Below are positions 46,372-55,269 of a stretch of 64,000 bases of DNA, piece by piece; within the stretch, counting starts at the first letter, position 1; each line of letters begins with the position of its first letter. This DNA comes from Parvibaculum sp. (GTDB lineage Bacteria > Pseudomonadota > Alphaproteobacteria > Parvibaculales > Parvibaculaceae), in assembly GCA_031291615.1 (NCBI GenBank), contig JARLIS010000006.1:1-64000 (forward strand), read 5' to 3'. Position numbers and translations under genes: made by a program. The notes under the pieces are model-generated. The model saw only the letters and a program-made list of their open reading frames with translations. It searched no databases and was not told the DNA's origin.

Positions 46372-47503
46372 CTAGTCGATGTCTTCGACGACGGCGCCTG
46401 CCCCGCCCTTCACGCGGGCGGCAAGCGCGGCGGCCATGAATTCGTCGAGGTCGCCGTCGAGAACCGTCGCGGGCGCGGGGCTCGTCACGCCGGTGCGCAG
46501 GTCCTTCACCATCTGATAGGGCTGGAGCACGTAAGAGCGGATCTGGTGGCCCCAACCGATATCGGTCTTGCTCGCGGCTTCGGCTTGCGCCACGGCTTCG
46601 CGCTTTTCGAGCTCAAGCTCATAAAGACGGGCGCGCAGCATGTTCCATGCAGTGGCGCGGTTCTTGTGCTGCGAGCGTTCATTCTGGCATGCGACGACGA
46701 TGCCGGTCGGAATATGCGTGATGCGCACGGCGCTGTCGGTCGTGTTGACGTGCTGGCCGCCCGCACCCGACGACCGGAAGGTATCGATGCGGCAGTCGCT
46801 TTCCTTGACGTCGATGTCGATCGTGTCGTCGACGACCGGGTAGACCCAGACGCTCGAAAAGCTCGTGTGACGGCGCGCATTCGAGTCATAGGGCGAAATG
46901 CGGACGAGGCGATGAACGCCCGATTCCGTCTTCAGCCAGCCGAAGGCATTGTGGCCCTTGACCAGGATGGTCGCGGACTTGATGCCCGCTTCTTCGCCGT
47001 CATGGCGTTCCATCAGCTCGACCTTGTAGCCCTTGCGTTCCGCCCAGCGCGTATACATGCGCAAGAGCATCTGCGCCCAGTCCTGACTTTCGGTGCCGCC
47101 GGCGCCTGCATGGACTTCGACATAGGCGTCGTTGCCGTCGGCCTCGCCGGCGAGCAGCGTTTCGATTTCGGCTTTGCGGGCTTCCTCGCGCGCGGCCTTC
47201 AACGCGGCTTCGGCTTCCTTGACGATGCTTTCATCGCCTTCGGCTTCGCCGAGCTCGATCAGTTCGAGATTGTCGTTGAGCGCGCGCTCAAGGCCCAGAT
47301 AGGCGTTGATCGCCTCATCGAGGCGCGTGCGCTCGGCCATCATGGAACGCGCCTTCGTCTGGTCGTTCCAGAGATTGGGGTCTTCGGCGCGGGCGTTCAG
47401 CTCGTCGAGGCGCTTCTGGGCTGTATCCCAGTCAAAGATGCCTCCTCAGCAGCGCGAGCGACTGCTTGATTTCATCGGCGATATTCTGGGTCTCGGCGCG
47501 CAT
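46372..47503 (-). CDS. prfB: Peptide chain release factor 2, programmed +1 frameshift
   Basis: The gene starts at ATG 47503 and reads 23 codons to CTT at 47437-47435, where in-frame TGA follows. The site CTTTGAC (47437-47431), with AGGAGG just upstream (47446-47441), is the classic prfB frameshift signal; skipping the T at 47434 continues in the second frame from 47433 to the stop at 46372. The product is about 376 residues, normal for RF2, with GAGGQHVN as the hydrolysis motif. The codon-recognition tripeptide reads SPY ([15 protein letters not shown]) where E. coli has SPF. The factor releases at UGA and UAA and so feeds back on its own synthesis. Confidence 0.95.
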
Positions 47504-47553
47504 TTACTGGCCTCCGTGGAACGCGGAGCGGGAAACTAGGACGATAGCCCGTG

Positions 47554-50049
47554 TCAGTAAAGCCCGCCGGTGCCGGAATTGATGGCGGTGCCCGCTCCCG
47601 GTTGCGGCGTGCCGGACGGATTGTCGAGGCCGGAAACGGGCGTGCCCGTGACGACGCCAACGGACGGGCTCGCGGACGAGGTCTGCGGTTCCGTGCCGTC
47701 CTTGAAGGCTTCGAGGATGACGTTGCTGCCGCTGGACGAAGCGAGCTGACCCGTCTTCAGATCGACCTTCACCAGATTGATGCCCGGCGGGATGCGGAAC
47801 GGGATCGCGGGCTGGCTGCCGATCGCCTGTTGCATGATGTCGCGGAAGATCGGCGCGGCGGTGCGGCCGCCGGTTTCAGCATGGCCGAGCGGCGTCGGAT
47901 TGTCGTAGCCGACGAAAACACCCACGACGAGATTGGGCGAGTAGCCCATGAACCACGCATCGCGCTCGTCGCTCGACGTGCCGGTCTTGCCGGCGAGCGG
48001 CACGGGCACGCTCTTGATGATCTGGCCGGTGCCGCGCTGGATGACGCCTTCAAGCATCGAGGTCATCTGATAGGCCGTCTGCGGATTTTCGACCTGCTCG
48101 CGCGTGTCGGGAAGTTCCGGCGGCGGCTGGTTGGCCCAATCGGCGTTGCAGGCGGCGCAGGGCCGGTCGTCATGGCGATAGACAACCCGACCCCAGCGAT
48201 CCTGAACGCGGTCGATGAGCGTCGGCTGCACCTTGTGGCCGCCATTGTCGAGAATGGCATAGGCGGCTGCGAGCTTGATCAGCGTCGTTTCTCCGGCGCC
48301 GAGCGCCATGGAGAGCACAGGCGACATGTTGTCCATGATGCCAAAGCGATGCGCATAGTCGACGATCGTGTCCATGCCGATATTCTGCGCGAGGCGCACC
48401 GTCATGACGTTGCGCGAATGTTCGATGCCGAAGCGAAGCGTCGAGGGCCCGAAGAAATCGTGCTCGTAGTTCTCCGGCTTCCAGAGCGCGAGCCCCGGTC
48501 CCTGATCCATGACGAAGGGCGCGTCGAGCACAAGGCTCGCCGGGGTGAAGCCATGATCGAGCGCGGCGGCATAGACGAAGGGCTTGAAGGACGAGCCCGG
48601 CTGGCGCATCGCCTGCACCGCGCGATTGAACTCGCTCTGGTCGAAGCTGAAACCACCCTGCATGGCGAGCACGCGGCCGGTATGCGGGTCCATGGCGATG
48701 ACGGCGCCGTTGACGGCGGGCACCTGGCGCAGCGCGTAGTGATCGGGCTCCGCGTCGCCCTTCTTCTTGTAGATCGGCTCGACATAGACGACATCGCCGA
48801 TGGCGAGCGCGTCGGACGGCTGCTTGATGACGGGGCCGAGATACTGGTCCTTGATCGACTGACGGGCCCAGGACATTTCAGAGAAGGGAATGGCTCCCAT
48901 CTTGATGCCGGTGGCGAACTTGCCGTTGTCGAGCTTTTCCGGACGCAGGCCGATCTTGGCGGCCTGCGGCGTCAGTTCGAGCACGACGCCAAGCGTCCAG
49001 GGCGCGAGGTCGTCGGCGAAAGCCTGCTTCTGGAGCGCGTCCTGCCAGTTCGCGCCGGGCTGCAACTTCGCCAGCGGACCGCGATAGCCGTGGCGCATGT
49101 CGTAATCCGTCAGGCCTTTACGCAGCGAGGCGCGGGCAATGCCTTGCAGATGCGTGTCGATGGTGGTGCGGACGGAGAGACCGCCTTCATAAAGTTTCTG
49201 CTCGCCATATTTCGCGTAAAGCTCGCGGCGAACCTCCTCGACGAAATATTCGGCATCGACGAGTTGCAGGCCCACAGGGCGCAGCGTGACGTTGAAGGGT
49301 TCGTCGCGGCCTGCCGCGGCTTCCTCGGCCGTGATGAAACCGTCTTCCTGCATGCGGCTGATGACCCAGTTGCGGCGCCCGATGGCGCGGTCGCGGTGGT
49401 CATAGGGCTGGTAGTTCGACGGCGCCTTGGGCAGCGACGCAAGGTAGGCGCATTCGGCGACGGTGAGCTGGTCGAGCGGCTTGTCGAAATAGATCTGCGC
49501 GGCGGCGGCGACGCCGTAGCTGCCCATGCCGAGATAGATTTCGTTCAGATAGAGTTCGAGGATCTTGTCCTTCGTGTAGGCCTTTTCGAGCCTGAGCGCG
49601 ATCAGGGCTTCCTTCAGCTTGCGCGTCAGCGTGCGGTCGCTGTTCAGGAGGAAGTTGCGCGCGACCTGCTGGGTGATGGTCGAAGCGCCGGCGAGGCGGC
49701 GGTCATTGACGATGTTGATGATGTTGTCGACCATTGCGCGCGCGATGCCCGAAGCGTCGACGCCGCCATGGCTGTAGAAATTCTTGTCCTCGGCGGCGAG
49801 AAAAGCGTCGATCACGCGCTTCGGTATGACGCTGATCGGAACGTAGAGACGGCGCTCCTTCGCATATTCGGCGATGAGCGTGCCGTCGCCTGCATGAACG
49901 CGCGTCATGACGGGCGGCTCGTAGTTGGCGAGCTTCGAATAGTCCGGCAAATCCTGGTTCATCTGCCACAGCATGTAGCCGCCGGCGAGAAGGCCGCCGA
50001 ACAGCAAAACCAGGAAGATCGCGGCAATGGTCGTGAAGACTCTCAACAT
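47554..50049 (-). CDS. mrcA: Penicillin-binding protein 1A (bifunctional)
   Basis: 831 residues: an N-terminal membrane helix (about 5-28), a GT51 glycosyltransferase (EDKNFYSHGGVDASGIARAMVDN, TITQQVARNFLLNSDRTLTRKLKEA), an OB-like insert, and the transpeptidase with S*xxK in QPGSSFKPFVYAAALD (about 485), SRN in EHSRNVMTVRLAQ and KTGT in AGKTGTSSDERDAW (about 690). It polymerises glycan and cross-links peptides. The Ser/Gly/Pro-rich C-terminus is disordered. It is next to the amidase gene, on the same strand, but about 200 bp apart. Confidence 0.95.
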   Translation of the reverse strand: MLRVFTTIAAIFLVLLFGGLLAGGYMLWQMNQDLPDYSKLANYEPPVMTRVHAGDGTLIAEYAKERRLYVPISVIPKRVIDAFLAAEDKNFYSHGGVDASGIARAMVDNIINIVNDRRLAGASTITQQVARNFLLNSDRTLTRKLKEALIALRLEKAYTKDKILELYLNEIYLGMGSYGVAAAAQIYFDKPLDQLTVAECAYLASLPKAPSNYQPYDHRDRAIGRRNWVISRMQEDGFITAEEAAAGRDEPFNVTLRPVGLQLVDAEYFVEEVRRELYAKYGEQKLYEGGLSVRTTIDTHLQGIARASLRKGLTDYDMRHGYRGPLAKLQPGANWQDALQKQAFADDLAPWTLGVVLELTPQAAKIGLRPEKLDNGKFATGIKMGAIPFSEMSWARQSIKDQYLGPVIKQPSDALAIGDVVYVEPIYKKKGDAEPDHYALRQVPAVNGAVIAMDPHTGRVLAMQGGFSFDQSEFNRAVQAMRQPGSSFKPFVYAAALDHGFTPASLVLDAPFVMDQGPGLALWKPENYEHDFFGPSTLRFGIEHSRNVMTVRLAQNIGMDTIVDYAHRFGIMDNMSPVLSMALGAGETTLIKLAAAYAILDNGGHKVQPTLIDRVQDRWGRVVYRHDDRPCAACNADWANQPPPELPDTREQVENPQTAYQMTSMLEGVIQRGTGQIIKSVPVPLAGKTGTSSDERDAWFMGYSPNLVVGVFVGYDNPTPLGHAETGGRTAAPIFRDIMQQAIGSQPAIPFRIPPGINLVKVDLKTGQLASSSGSNVILEAFKDGTEPQTSSASPSVGVVTGTPVSGLDNPSGTPQPGAGTAINSGTGGLY

Positions 50050-50255
50050 CGGGCTATCGCCCCACCCTTAATTGAAATGAAGGCGGTTTCGTCCGCCGCT
50101 CCAGCCCGTTTTGGCACAGCCTGCCGACACATTTAGCACGCGGTCCGCTGGCTCACAGAAAATTATCCGCCAATCCATGCCGCATGGTTAACAGGGGTCC
50201 GGCCGCGACGATCTAGGAGCGAATTATGGCAGCCGGATGGCGAGGACAGGATGCG

Positions 50256-51677
50256 TCAATTCGGCCCTTCGGCCAGCCGGTCGCCGAAATAACGGTCAAC
50301 GGCCTTGACGAAGGAACCGGTGACCGAGTTACGCCATTTTGCGGATGTGAGCCGCTTTTCGTCGCCGCCATTGGTCAGAAAGCCGAGTTCCACCAGCACG
50401 GAAGGCACATCGGGCGCCTTCAGGACGACGAAACCCGCGAAGCGATGGGTCGGCTCCAGAAGCGTCGTGGAATGGCGGGCATAGTCGACCACCGATTTGG
50501 CGAAGCGGGCCGAATAATTCTTGGTCTCGCGCTGGGCGAGATCGATCAGGATTCCGGTGACTTCAGGCGACTCGCCCTTGAAGTCGATGCCCGCGATCGC
50601 GTCCGACAGGTTCTCCTTGCGGGCGAGCGCGGCGGCTTCCTTGTCGGACGCCGTTTCAGACAGCGTATAGACCGACATGCCGCTCACATCGGGCTTGGAG
50701 ATCGAGTCTGCGTGGATCGAGATGAAGAGATCGGCCTTGTGGGCGCGGGCGATCTGCACGCGCTCGCGCAGCGGAATGAAGATGTCCTTGTCGCGCGTCA
50801 TGTAAACATCGTAGCGGCCGGTATCGCGCAAGCGCTTGGCGAGCGCGCGGCCGAAGGCAAGCACGACATCCTTTTCGACGACGCCGCTCGAGCGCCCATG
50901 CGTGCCCGGATCGACGCCGCCATGGCCGGGGTCGATGACGACGACACGGCGGCGGTCATGCGCGGCGGGAGGCGTGGGCGGCACGACAGGGATCGCCGCG
51001 GGCTGGGCCTCGGCCTGCGCAGCGGCCTTGTCGGCGGCAGGCAGGCCCACCGATGCAAGGAATGTCGCGCGATCCGTTGCGGCCAGATCGAGGACGACGC
51101 GCCGTCCAAAGCCGCCTTGAGGATCGAGAATGAAATCCCGAGAAACGGAGACCGGACCCGTCGTGTCGATGACGATGCGGAAAGTATTGTTCTGGAACTG
51201 GCCATAGCGATAGTCGGAGATCAGTCCCCGGCCCTTCAGCGCGGTATTTTCCGGCAGGCGCGAGGGCATGTTGGGCAAATCGACGACGACGCGGTAAGGG
51301 TCGGCCAATGTGAAGATGTGGTACTTCACCGCGTCCGCACCGCCGAGCTCGACGACGAAGCGCGTTTCGGCGCCCCGGTCGCCCAGTCTGATACCCGTGA
51401 CCGCCGTCGCGCCCGGCGCGGGAGCGGCGGCCGGCGCGAGAGCCGTTGCGGACATTGCGGGTTCGTCAGAGGTGGTATTGTCGGACGGGTCCTGAAGGGA
51501 AGCCTGGTTGATGCTGCCGGTTTCCGTGACCGGCCGGGCAATGGGCAGCGTGCCGAGGGTGCGGGGCTTGGGATCGGCTCCGCCCTGCCCCGCGGAAAGG
51601 AGGACCAGCGCAACAGCCAGCGCCGCCGTCAGCGGCGACGACCGGCCAAGCACAGCCCATTTTCCGTTATTACCCAT
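50256..51677 (-). CDS. N-acetylmuramoyl-L-alanine amidase (AMIN + Amidase_3)
   Basis: 473 residues: a hydrophobic signal (PLTAALAVALVLLSAGQGGA), an AMIN domain (about 90-190), a linker, and the Amidase_3 zinc domain (about 235-465) with VVVIDPGHGGVDPGTHGRSSGVVEKDV, DLFISIHADSISKPDVSGMSVYTLSE and VLVELGFLTNGGDEKRL. It splits septal peptidoglycan at daughter-cell separation, like AmiC. A symmetric ATTCTGGCCAGAAT at 51778-51791 lies about 100 bp upstream. Confidence 0.93.
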   Translation of the reverse strand: MGNNGKWAVLGRSSPLTAALAVALVLLSAGQGGADPKPRTLGTLPIARPVTETGSINQASLQDPSDNTTSDEPAMSATALAPAAAPAPGATAVTGIRLGDRGAETRFVVELGGADAVKYHIFTLADPYRVVVDLPNMPSRLPENTALKGRGLISDYRYGQFQNNTFRIVIDTTGPVSVSRDFILDPQGGFGRRVVLDLAATDRATFLASVGLPAADKAAAQAEAQPAAIPVVPPTPPAAHDRRRVVVIDPGHGGVDPGTHGRSSGVVEKDVVLAFGRALAKRLRDTGRYDVYMTRDKDIFIPLRERVQIARAHKADLFISIHADSISKPDVSGMSVYTLSETASDKEAAALARKENLSDAIAGIDFKGESPEVTGILIDLAQRETKNYSARFAKSVVDYARHSTTLLEPTHRFAGFVVLKAPDVPSVLVELGFLTNGGDEKRLTSAKWRNSVTGSFVKAVDRYFGDRLAEGPN

Positions 51678-51777
51678 AAATATTCCGCAACCCGCCCGTC
51701 AGCTCCAGGCCCTGCCTTCGCGCGCGGCCGCGAAACGCGAATCGCCTGCGCCCAAGGACCAAAGTCGGTCTTAAGCT

Positions 51778-51791
51778 ATTCTGGCCAGAAT
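51778..51791. promoter_or_regulatory. Perfect 14-bp palindrome upstream of the amidase gene
   Basis: ATTCTGGCCAGAAT, followed by an AT-rich stretch that includes TTTATAAA, in the gap between the divergent amidase and rne genes. It could be an operator for either. Confidence 0.4.
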
Positions 51792-52474
51792 GATTTATAA
51801 ACCCTTACCGGCTCGAAAATTTTACGAAGTCTCAAGGGTTAGCATGGTTAATGGCATCGGCCTCCATGCGGGTAAGCCATGCTTGCCAAATCAGCACCGC
51901 GCCCGTACAAAGCGGAGGCTAGCCGGTCTGGTATCCCTTTGAGGAGATTCGGCCTTCCGGGCTTCCGAGGCCCGACCTGCCGAGAGATGCGACGAGCTTG
52001 GCGACCGCCCAGTCCCCTTCGGATGACGGCATCAGGTCCTTTCAGCTCCCCGCCCTTTCAGCCCGCCAGACAGGTCCGAGTGTGCAAACGCTCGTTCCGC
52101 TGCCGCAGACGCCTCCAGATATGGGCGCCCAAGCGGTCATAAAGAATTCCGCCCGCCTCCCGGCGACGACAGGGAGGCGTCAAAGGTTGAGATGCACGAC
52201 GCGGCAATGCGACCAGATGCAAGACAGGTAGAGAACGCTCGCTCCAAGCGCGCGCCGCACGCCTGTCTGGCACTCGTTCATGCCTCTCCCAATCCGATGC
52301 GCAGTGCGCTCGCCATTCTTTCATCGCAGACCCGATCCCGTTTCCTCGCTGCATCGTCATTCGATGCGGATGCGGCCAGCCGGATCCACACAATCGGCGC
52401 CCGCCCGCGCCCGCTCGGCCGCATGAATTTGCGCCGGGTCTCGCGCGGCGGCCGGCGCCCCGGAGATACTCTCA
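51792..52474 (+). other. Long leader region of rne without a convincing gene
   Basis: About 680 bp. Open frames here have Arg/Pro-rich, unlikely translations and weak starts. RNase E genes usually have long, structured leaders through which the enzyme destabilises its own mRNA, so a 5' untranslated region is the best reading. A local hairpin (GGCCTTCCGGG...CCGAGGCC) is near 51953. Confidence 0.45.
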
Positions 52475-55183
52475 ATGGCAAACAAGATGCTTATCGACGC
52501 GACCCACCCCGAGGAGACTCGGGTTGTGGTCGTGAACGGCCACCGCGTTGAAGAATTCGACTTCGAGTCCGAGAACAGAAAGCAGCTGCGCGGCAACATC
52601 TATCTCGCGAAAATCACGCGCGTAGAGCCGTCGCTTCAAGCAGCATTCGTCGAGTATGGCGGCAATCGCCACGGCTTTCTCGCCTTCAGCGAAATCCATC
52701 CCGACTATTACCAGATCCCGGTCGCGGACCGCGAAGCGCTGGTGAAGCATCAGGCTGCCCAGGCGCGCCGCGCGGCCGAGGAAGAAAATGCCGACGGCGA
52801 CAACGAAGCTGCGACGCAACTAGTCGCCAACCGTTCACCCTCGGCGGAGATTTCCACACCGCACGACGCCGAAGCGCATGACGACCACGAGCCCGAGGTC
52901 ATCGAGAGCGTCGGCGCGGGCGAGGAAGCGGACGATCATCACGACGACGCCGGGCATCATGACGACGCGCATGAGCACGATCACGGCGATGCAGATCATC
53001 ATGAGGCAGACGCCGCCCCGGTCGTAGAAACGAGCGAAGCATCCGCGGAGCACGGAGAGACCGAGACCGTCGTTTCCGACCACGCGGTCGAGGCCGTCGG
53101 CGCCGCAGACCCGCTGGAGGAAGCGCACGAGGAACGCGAACCGCGCAAGCCCCGGCACAATTTCCGCAATTACAAGATTCAGGAAGTCGTCAAGCGCCGG
53201 CAGATCATGCTGGTGCAGGTCGTCAAGGAAGAGCGCGGCAACAAGGGCGCGGCGCTGACCACGTTCCTGTCGCTTGCCGGGCGCTATTGCGTGCTGATGC
53301 CCAACACGGCGCGCGGCGGCGGCATTTCCCGCAAGATCACCGTGGCGGCGGACCGTAAGAAGCTGAAGGCGATTGCAGAGTCGCTCGACGTGCCGGAAGG
53401 CATGGGCCTCATCATCCGCACGGCAGGCGCCAAGCGCACCAAGGCGGAGATCAAGCGCGACTATGAATATCTGCTGCGCATGTGGGAAAGCGTGCGCGAG
53501 CTGACGCTCAGATCGACGGCGCCCGCCCTCGTCTACGAGGAAGGCAGCCTCATCAAGCGGTCGATCCGCGATCTCTACGACAAGGACATCGACACCGTAT
53601 TCGTCGAGGGCGACGAAGGCTACAAGGAAGCCAAGACCTTCATGCGCATGCTCATGCCGAGCCATGCCAAGAACGTCCAGCTTTACAAGGACAAGCAGCC
53701 GCTCTTCCAGAAGCATCAGGTGGAGCAGCAGCTCGACTCGATGTTCAACCCGACCGTCACACTGAAGTCGGGCGGCTATATCGTCATCAATCCGACGGAA
53801 GCGCTCGTCTCGATCGACGTCAATTCGGGACGCTCGACGAAGGAGCGCAACATCGAGCAGACGGCGCTTCGCACCAATCTCGAAGCGGCAGAGGAAATCT
53901 CGCGGCAGATGCGCCTGCGCGACCTTGCCGGTCTCATCGTCATCGACTTCATCGACATGGACGAGAACCGCAACAACCGCGCGGTGGAACGCAAGCTCAA
54001 GGATTGCCTGAAGACCGACCGCGCCCGCATCCAGGTCGGCCGCATCAGCCATTTCGGCCTGATGGAAATGTCACGCCAGCGCATGCGTTCAGGCGTGCTC
54101 GAAGGCTCGACGGTGAAATGCCCGCATTGCCAGGGCGTCGGCCTCGTCCGTTCGGTCGAGTCGATGGCGCTGCATGTGCTGCGCGGCGTCGAAGCCGAAG
54201 CGATCAAGGGCCGTGCCTCGGCCTTCACGGTGAAGGTGCCGGTCGAAGTTGCGGTCTATATTCTCAACCAGAAGCGCGCCAACCTTCTCGACATCGAGGA
54301 GCGCTACGGCACCTCGATCTATGTCGAGGCGGAGCACACGCTGAAGGGGTCCGAACACCGCGTCGAACAGGCCGAAGCGCGCGCCCGGACGCGGACCCGT
54401 CCGGCCGCCGGCGCGATCAACATCGAAAACACCTATGCCGATGAAGACCCTGTCGTCGAAGACATCGTCGATGAGGTCGAGGACGAGGAAGAAACCGAAG
54501 AAGCCGAGGCGCCCGCCCGTCAGGGTCGCGGCGAAGCGCGCGGCGAGGAACGCGAGGACAACCCGCGCAAGCGTCGCAGACGCCGCCGCCGCAAGGGCGG
54601 ACAGGAGCCGCATGGCGAACAGGCTGCTCATGGCGATGCCCCGCGCGAGGAAAATGCCGAAGCGGATGACGAGGGCGAAGACGACGAGGACGAAGCATCG
54701 GGCGATACCGATACGTCCGCGGCCGGCGACGCGCAGAATAATGAGGGCGACGAAGGCGGCGAGGACCGGCCTCGCAAGCGTCGGCGGCGCGGCCGTCGTG
54801 GCGGTCGGCGCAATCGCGGTCGTGACGGTGCGCCGGAAGGCGTTTCCGGCGAGGAACTGCGCGAGGCAACGGGCGTCATAGACGAGAATGCGAGCAGCGG
54901 CGCGTCTTCCAGCGAAGACGACGAAGCGCCGATCCTGCTTTCCTATTCGCGCGACGATCTCGCGCTGGAAACGCCGGTCGAAAACGAAGCGCCGGCGGAA
55001 GATACCCGCCGCGACGAGATCGAAGCCGCGCCCAGGGAAGACCTCGCGTCATCCCTGCCCGCCGCGCCCGAGGAAACGACCGCCGCAGTTGAACCTGAAG
55101 CGGCCCCTGTGGCCAGCACACCGCCCGAGAAGGCGCCCGAGCAGCCACAGCGCCGCGGCTGGTGGCAGCGCCGCTCCGGCTGA
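52475..55183 (+). CDS. rne: Ribonuclease E
   Basis: 902 residues. N-terminus and S1 domain (about 1-230) are interrupted by a His/Asp/Glu-rich insert (about 128-225). Then follow the RNase-E catalytic core with metal Asp residues in EALVSIDVNSG (about 446) and VIDFIDMDE (about 490), the Zn-link CPHC (about 549-552) and the small domain. The C-terminal ~230 residues are disordered, with two Arg-rich RNA-binding tracts (RKRRRRRRRKGG and RKRRRRGRRGGRRNR) between acidic blocks. The end QPQRRGWWQRR resembles the terminal motif of alphaproteobacterial enzymes, which bind PNPase. It begins mRNA decay and matures rRNA and tRNA. Confidence 0.96.
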   Translation: MANKMLIDATHPEETRVVVVNGHRVEEFDFESENRKQLRGNIYLAKITRVEPSLQAAFVEYGGNRHGFLAFSEIHPDYYQIPVADREALVKHQAAQARRAAEEENADGDNEAATQLVANRSPSAEISTPHDAEAHDDHEPEVIESVGAGEEADDHHDDAGHHDDAHEHDHGDADHHEADAAPVVETSEASAEHGETETVVSDHAVEAVGAADPLEEAHEEREPRKPRHNFRNYKIQEVVKRRQIMLVQVVKEERGNKGAALTTFLSLAGRYCVLMPNTARGGGISRKITVAADRKKLKAIAESLDVPEGMGLIIRTAGAKRTKAEIKRDYEYLLRMWESVRELTLRSTAPALVYEEGSLIKRSIRDLYDKDIDTVFVEGDEGYKEAKTFMRMLMPSHAKNVQLYKDKQPLFQKHQVEQQLDSMFNPTVTLKSGGYIVINPTEALVSIDVNSGRSTKERNIEQTALRTNLEAAEEISRQMRLRDLAGLIVIDFIDMDENRNNRAVERKLKDCLKTDRARIQVGRISHFGLMEMSRQRMRSGVLEGSTVKCPHCQGVGLVRSVESMALHVLRGVEAEAIKGRASAFTVKVPVEVAVYILNQKRANLLDIEERYGTSIYVEAEHTLKGSEHRVEQAEARARTRTRPAAGAINIENTYADEDPVVEDIVDEVEDEEETEEAEAPARQGRGEARGEEREDNPRKRRRRRRRKGGQEPHGEQAAHGDAPREENAEADDEGEDDEDEASGDTDTSAAGDAQNNEGDEGGEDRPRKRRRRGRRGGRRNRGRDGAPEGVSGEELREATGVIDENASSGASSSEDDEAPILLSYSRDDLALETPVENEAPAEDTRRDEIEAAPREDLASSLPAAPEETTAAVEPEAAPVASTPPEKAPEQPQRRGWWQRRSG

Positions 55184-55210
55184 CACGGGCCGAACGTCAT
55201 CCCGAAACGA

Positions 55211-55246
55211 TCATGCCCCGCAAAATGCGGGGCATGATTTTTTTGG
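55211..55246 (+). terminator. Terminator of rne
   Basis: An 11-bp stem TCATGCCCCGC / GCGGGGCATGA with loop AAAAT and TTTTTTT, 27 bp after the stop; its minus-strand side faces the gamma-glutamyltransferase-like gene. Confidence 0.9.
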
Positions 55247-55269
55247 GCTTTAGAAAATACGCCGCCAGA

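Noticed and set aside
47551..50136. An 861-codon frame antisense to PBP1A, and similar long frames at 39655-41541, 5960-7846 and 11414-12988
   Set aside because: Same cause. The genuine genes on the other strand have catalytic motifs and sensible starts.
51879..52393. Short frames in the rne leader on both strands
   Set aside because: Arg/Pro/Ser-rich translations, poor starts, overlapping each other.
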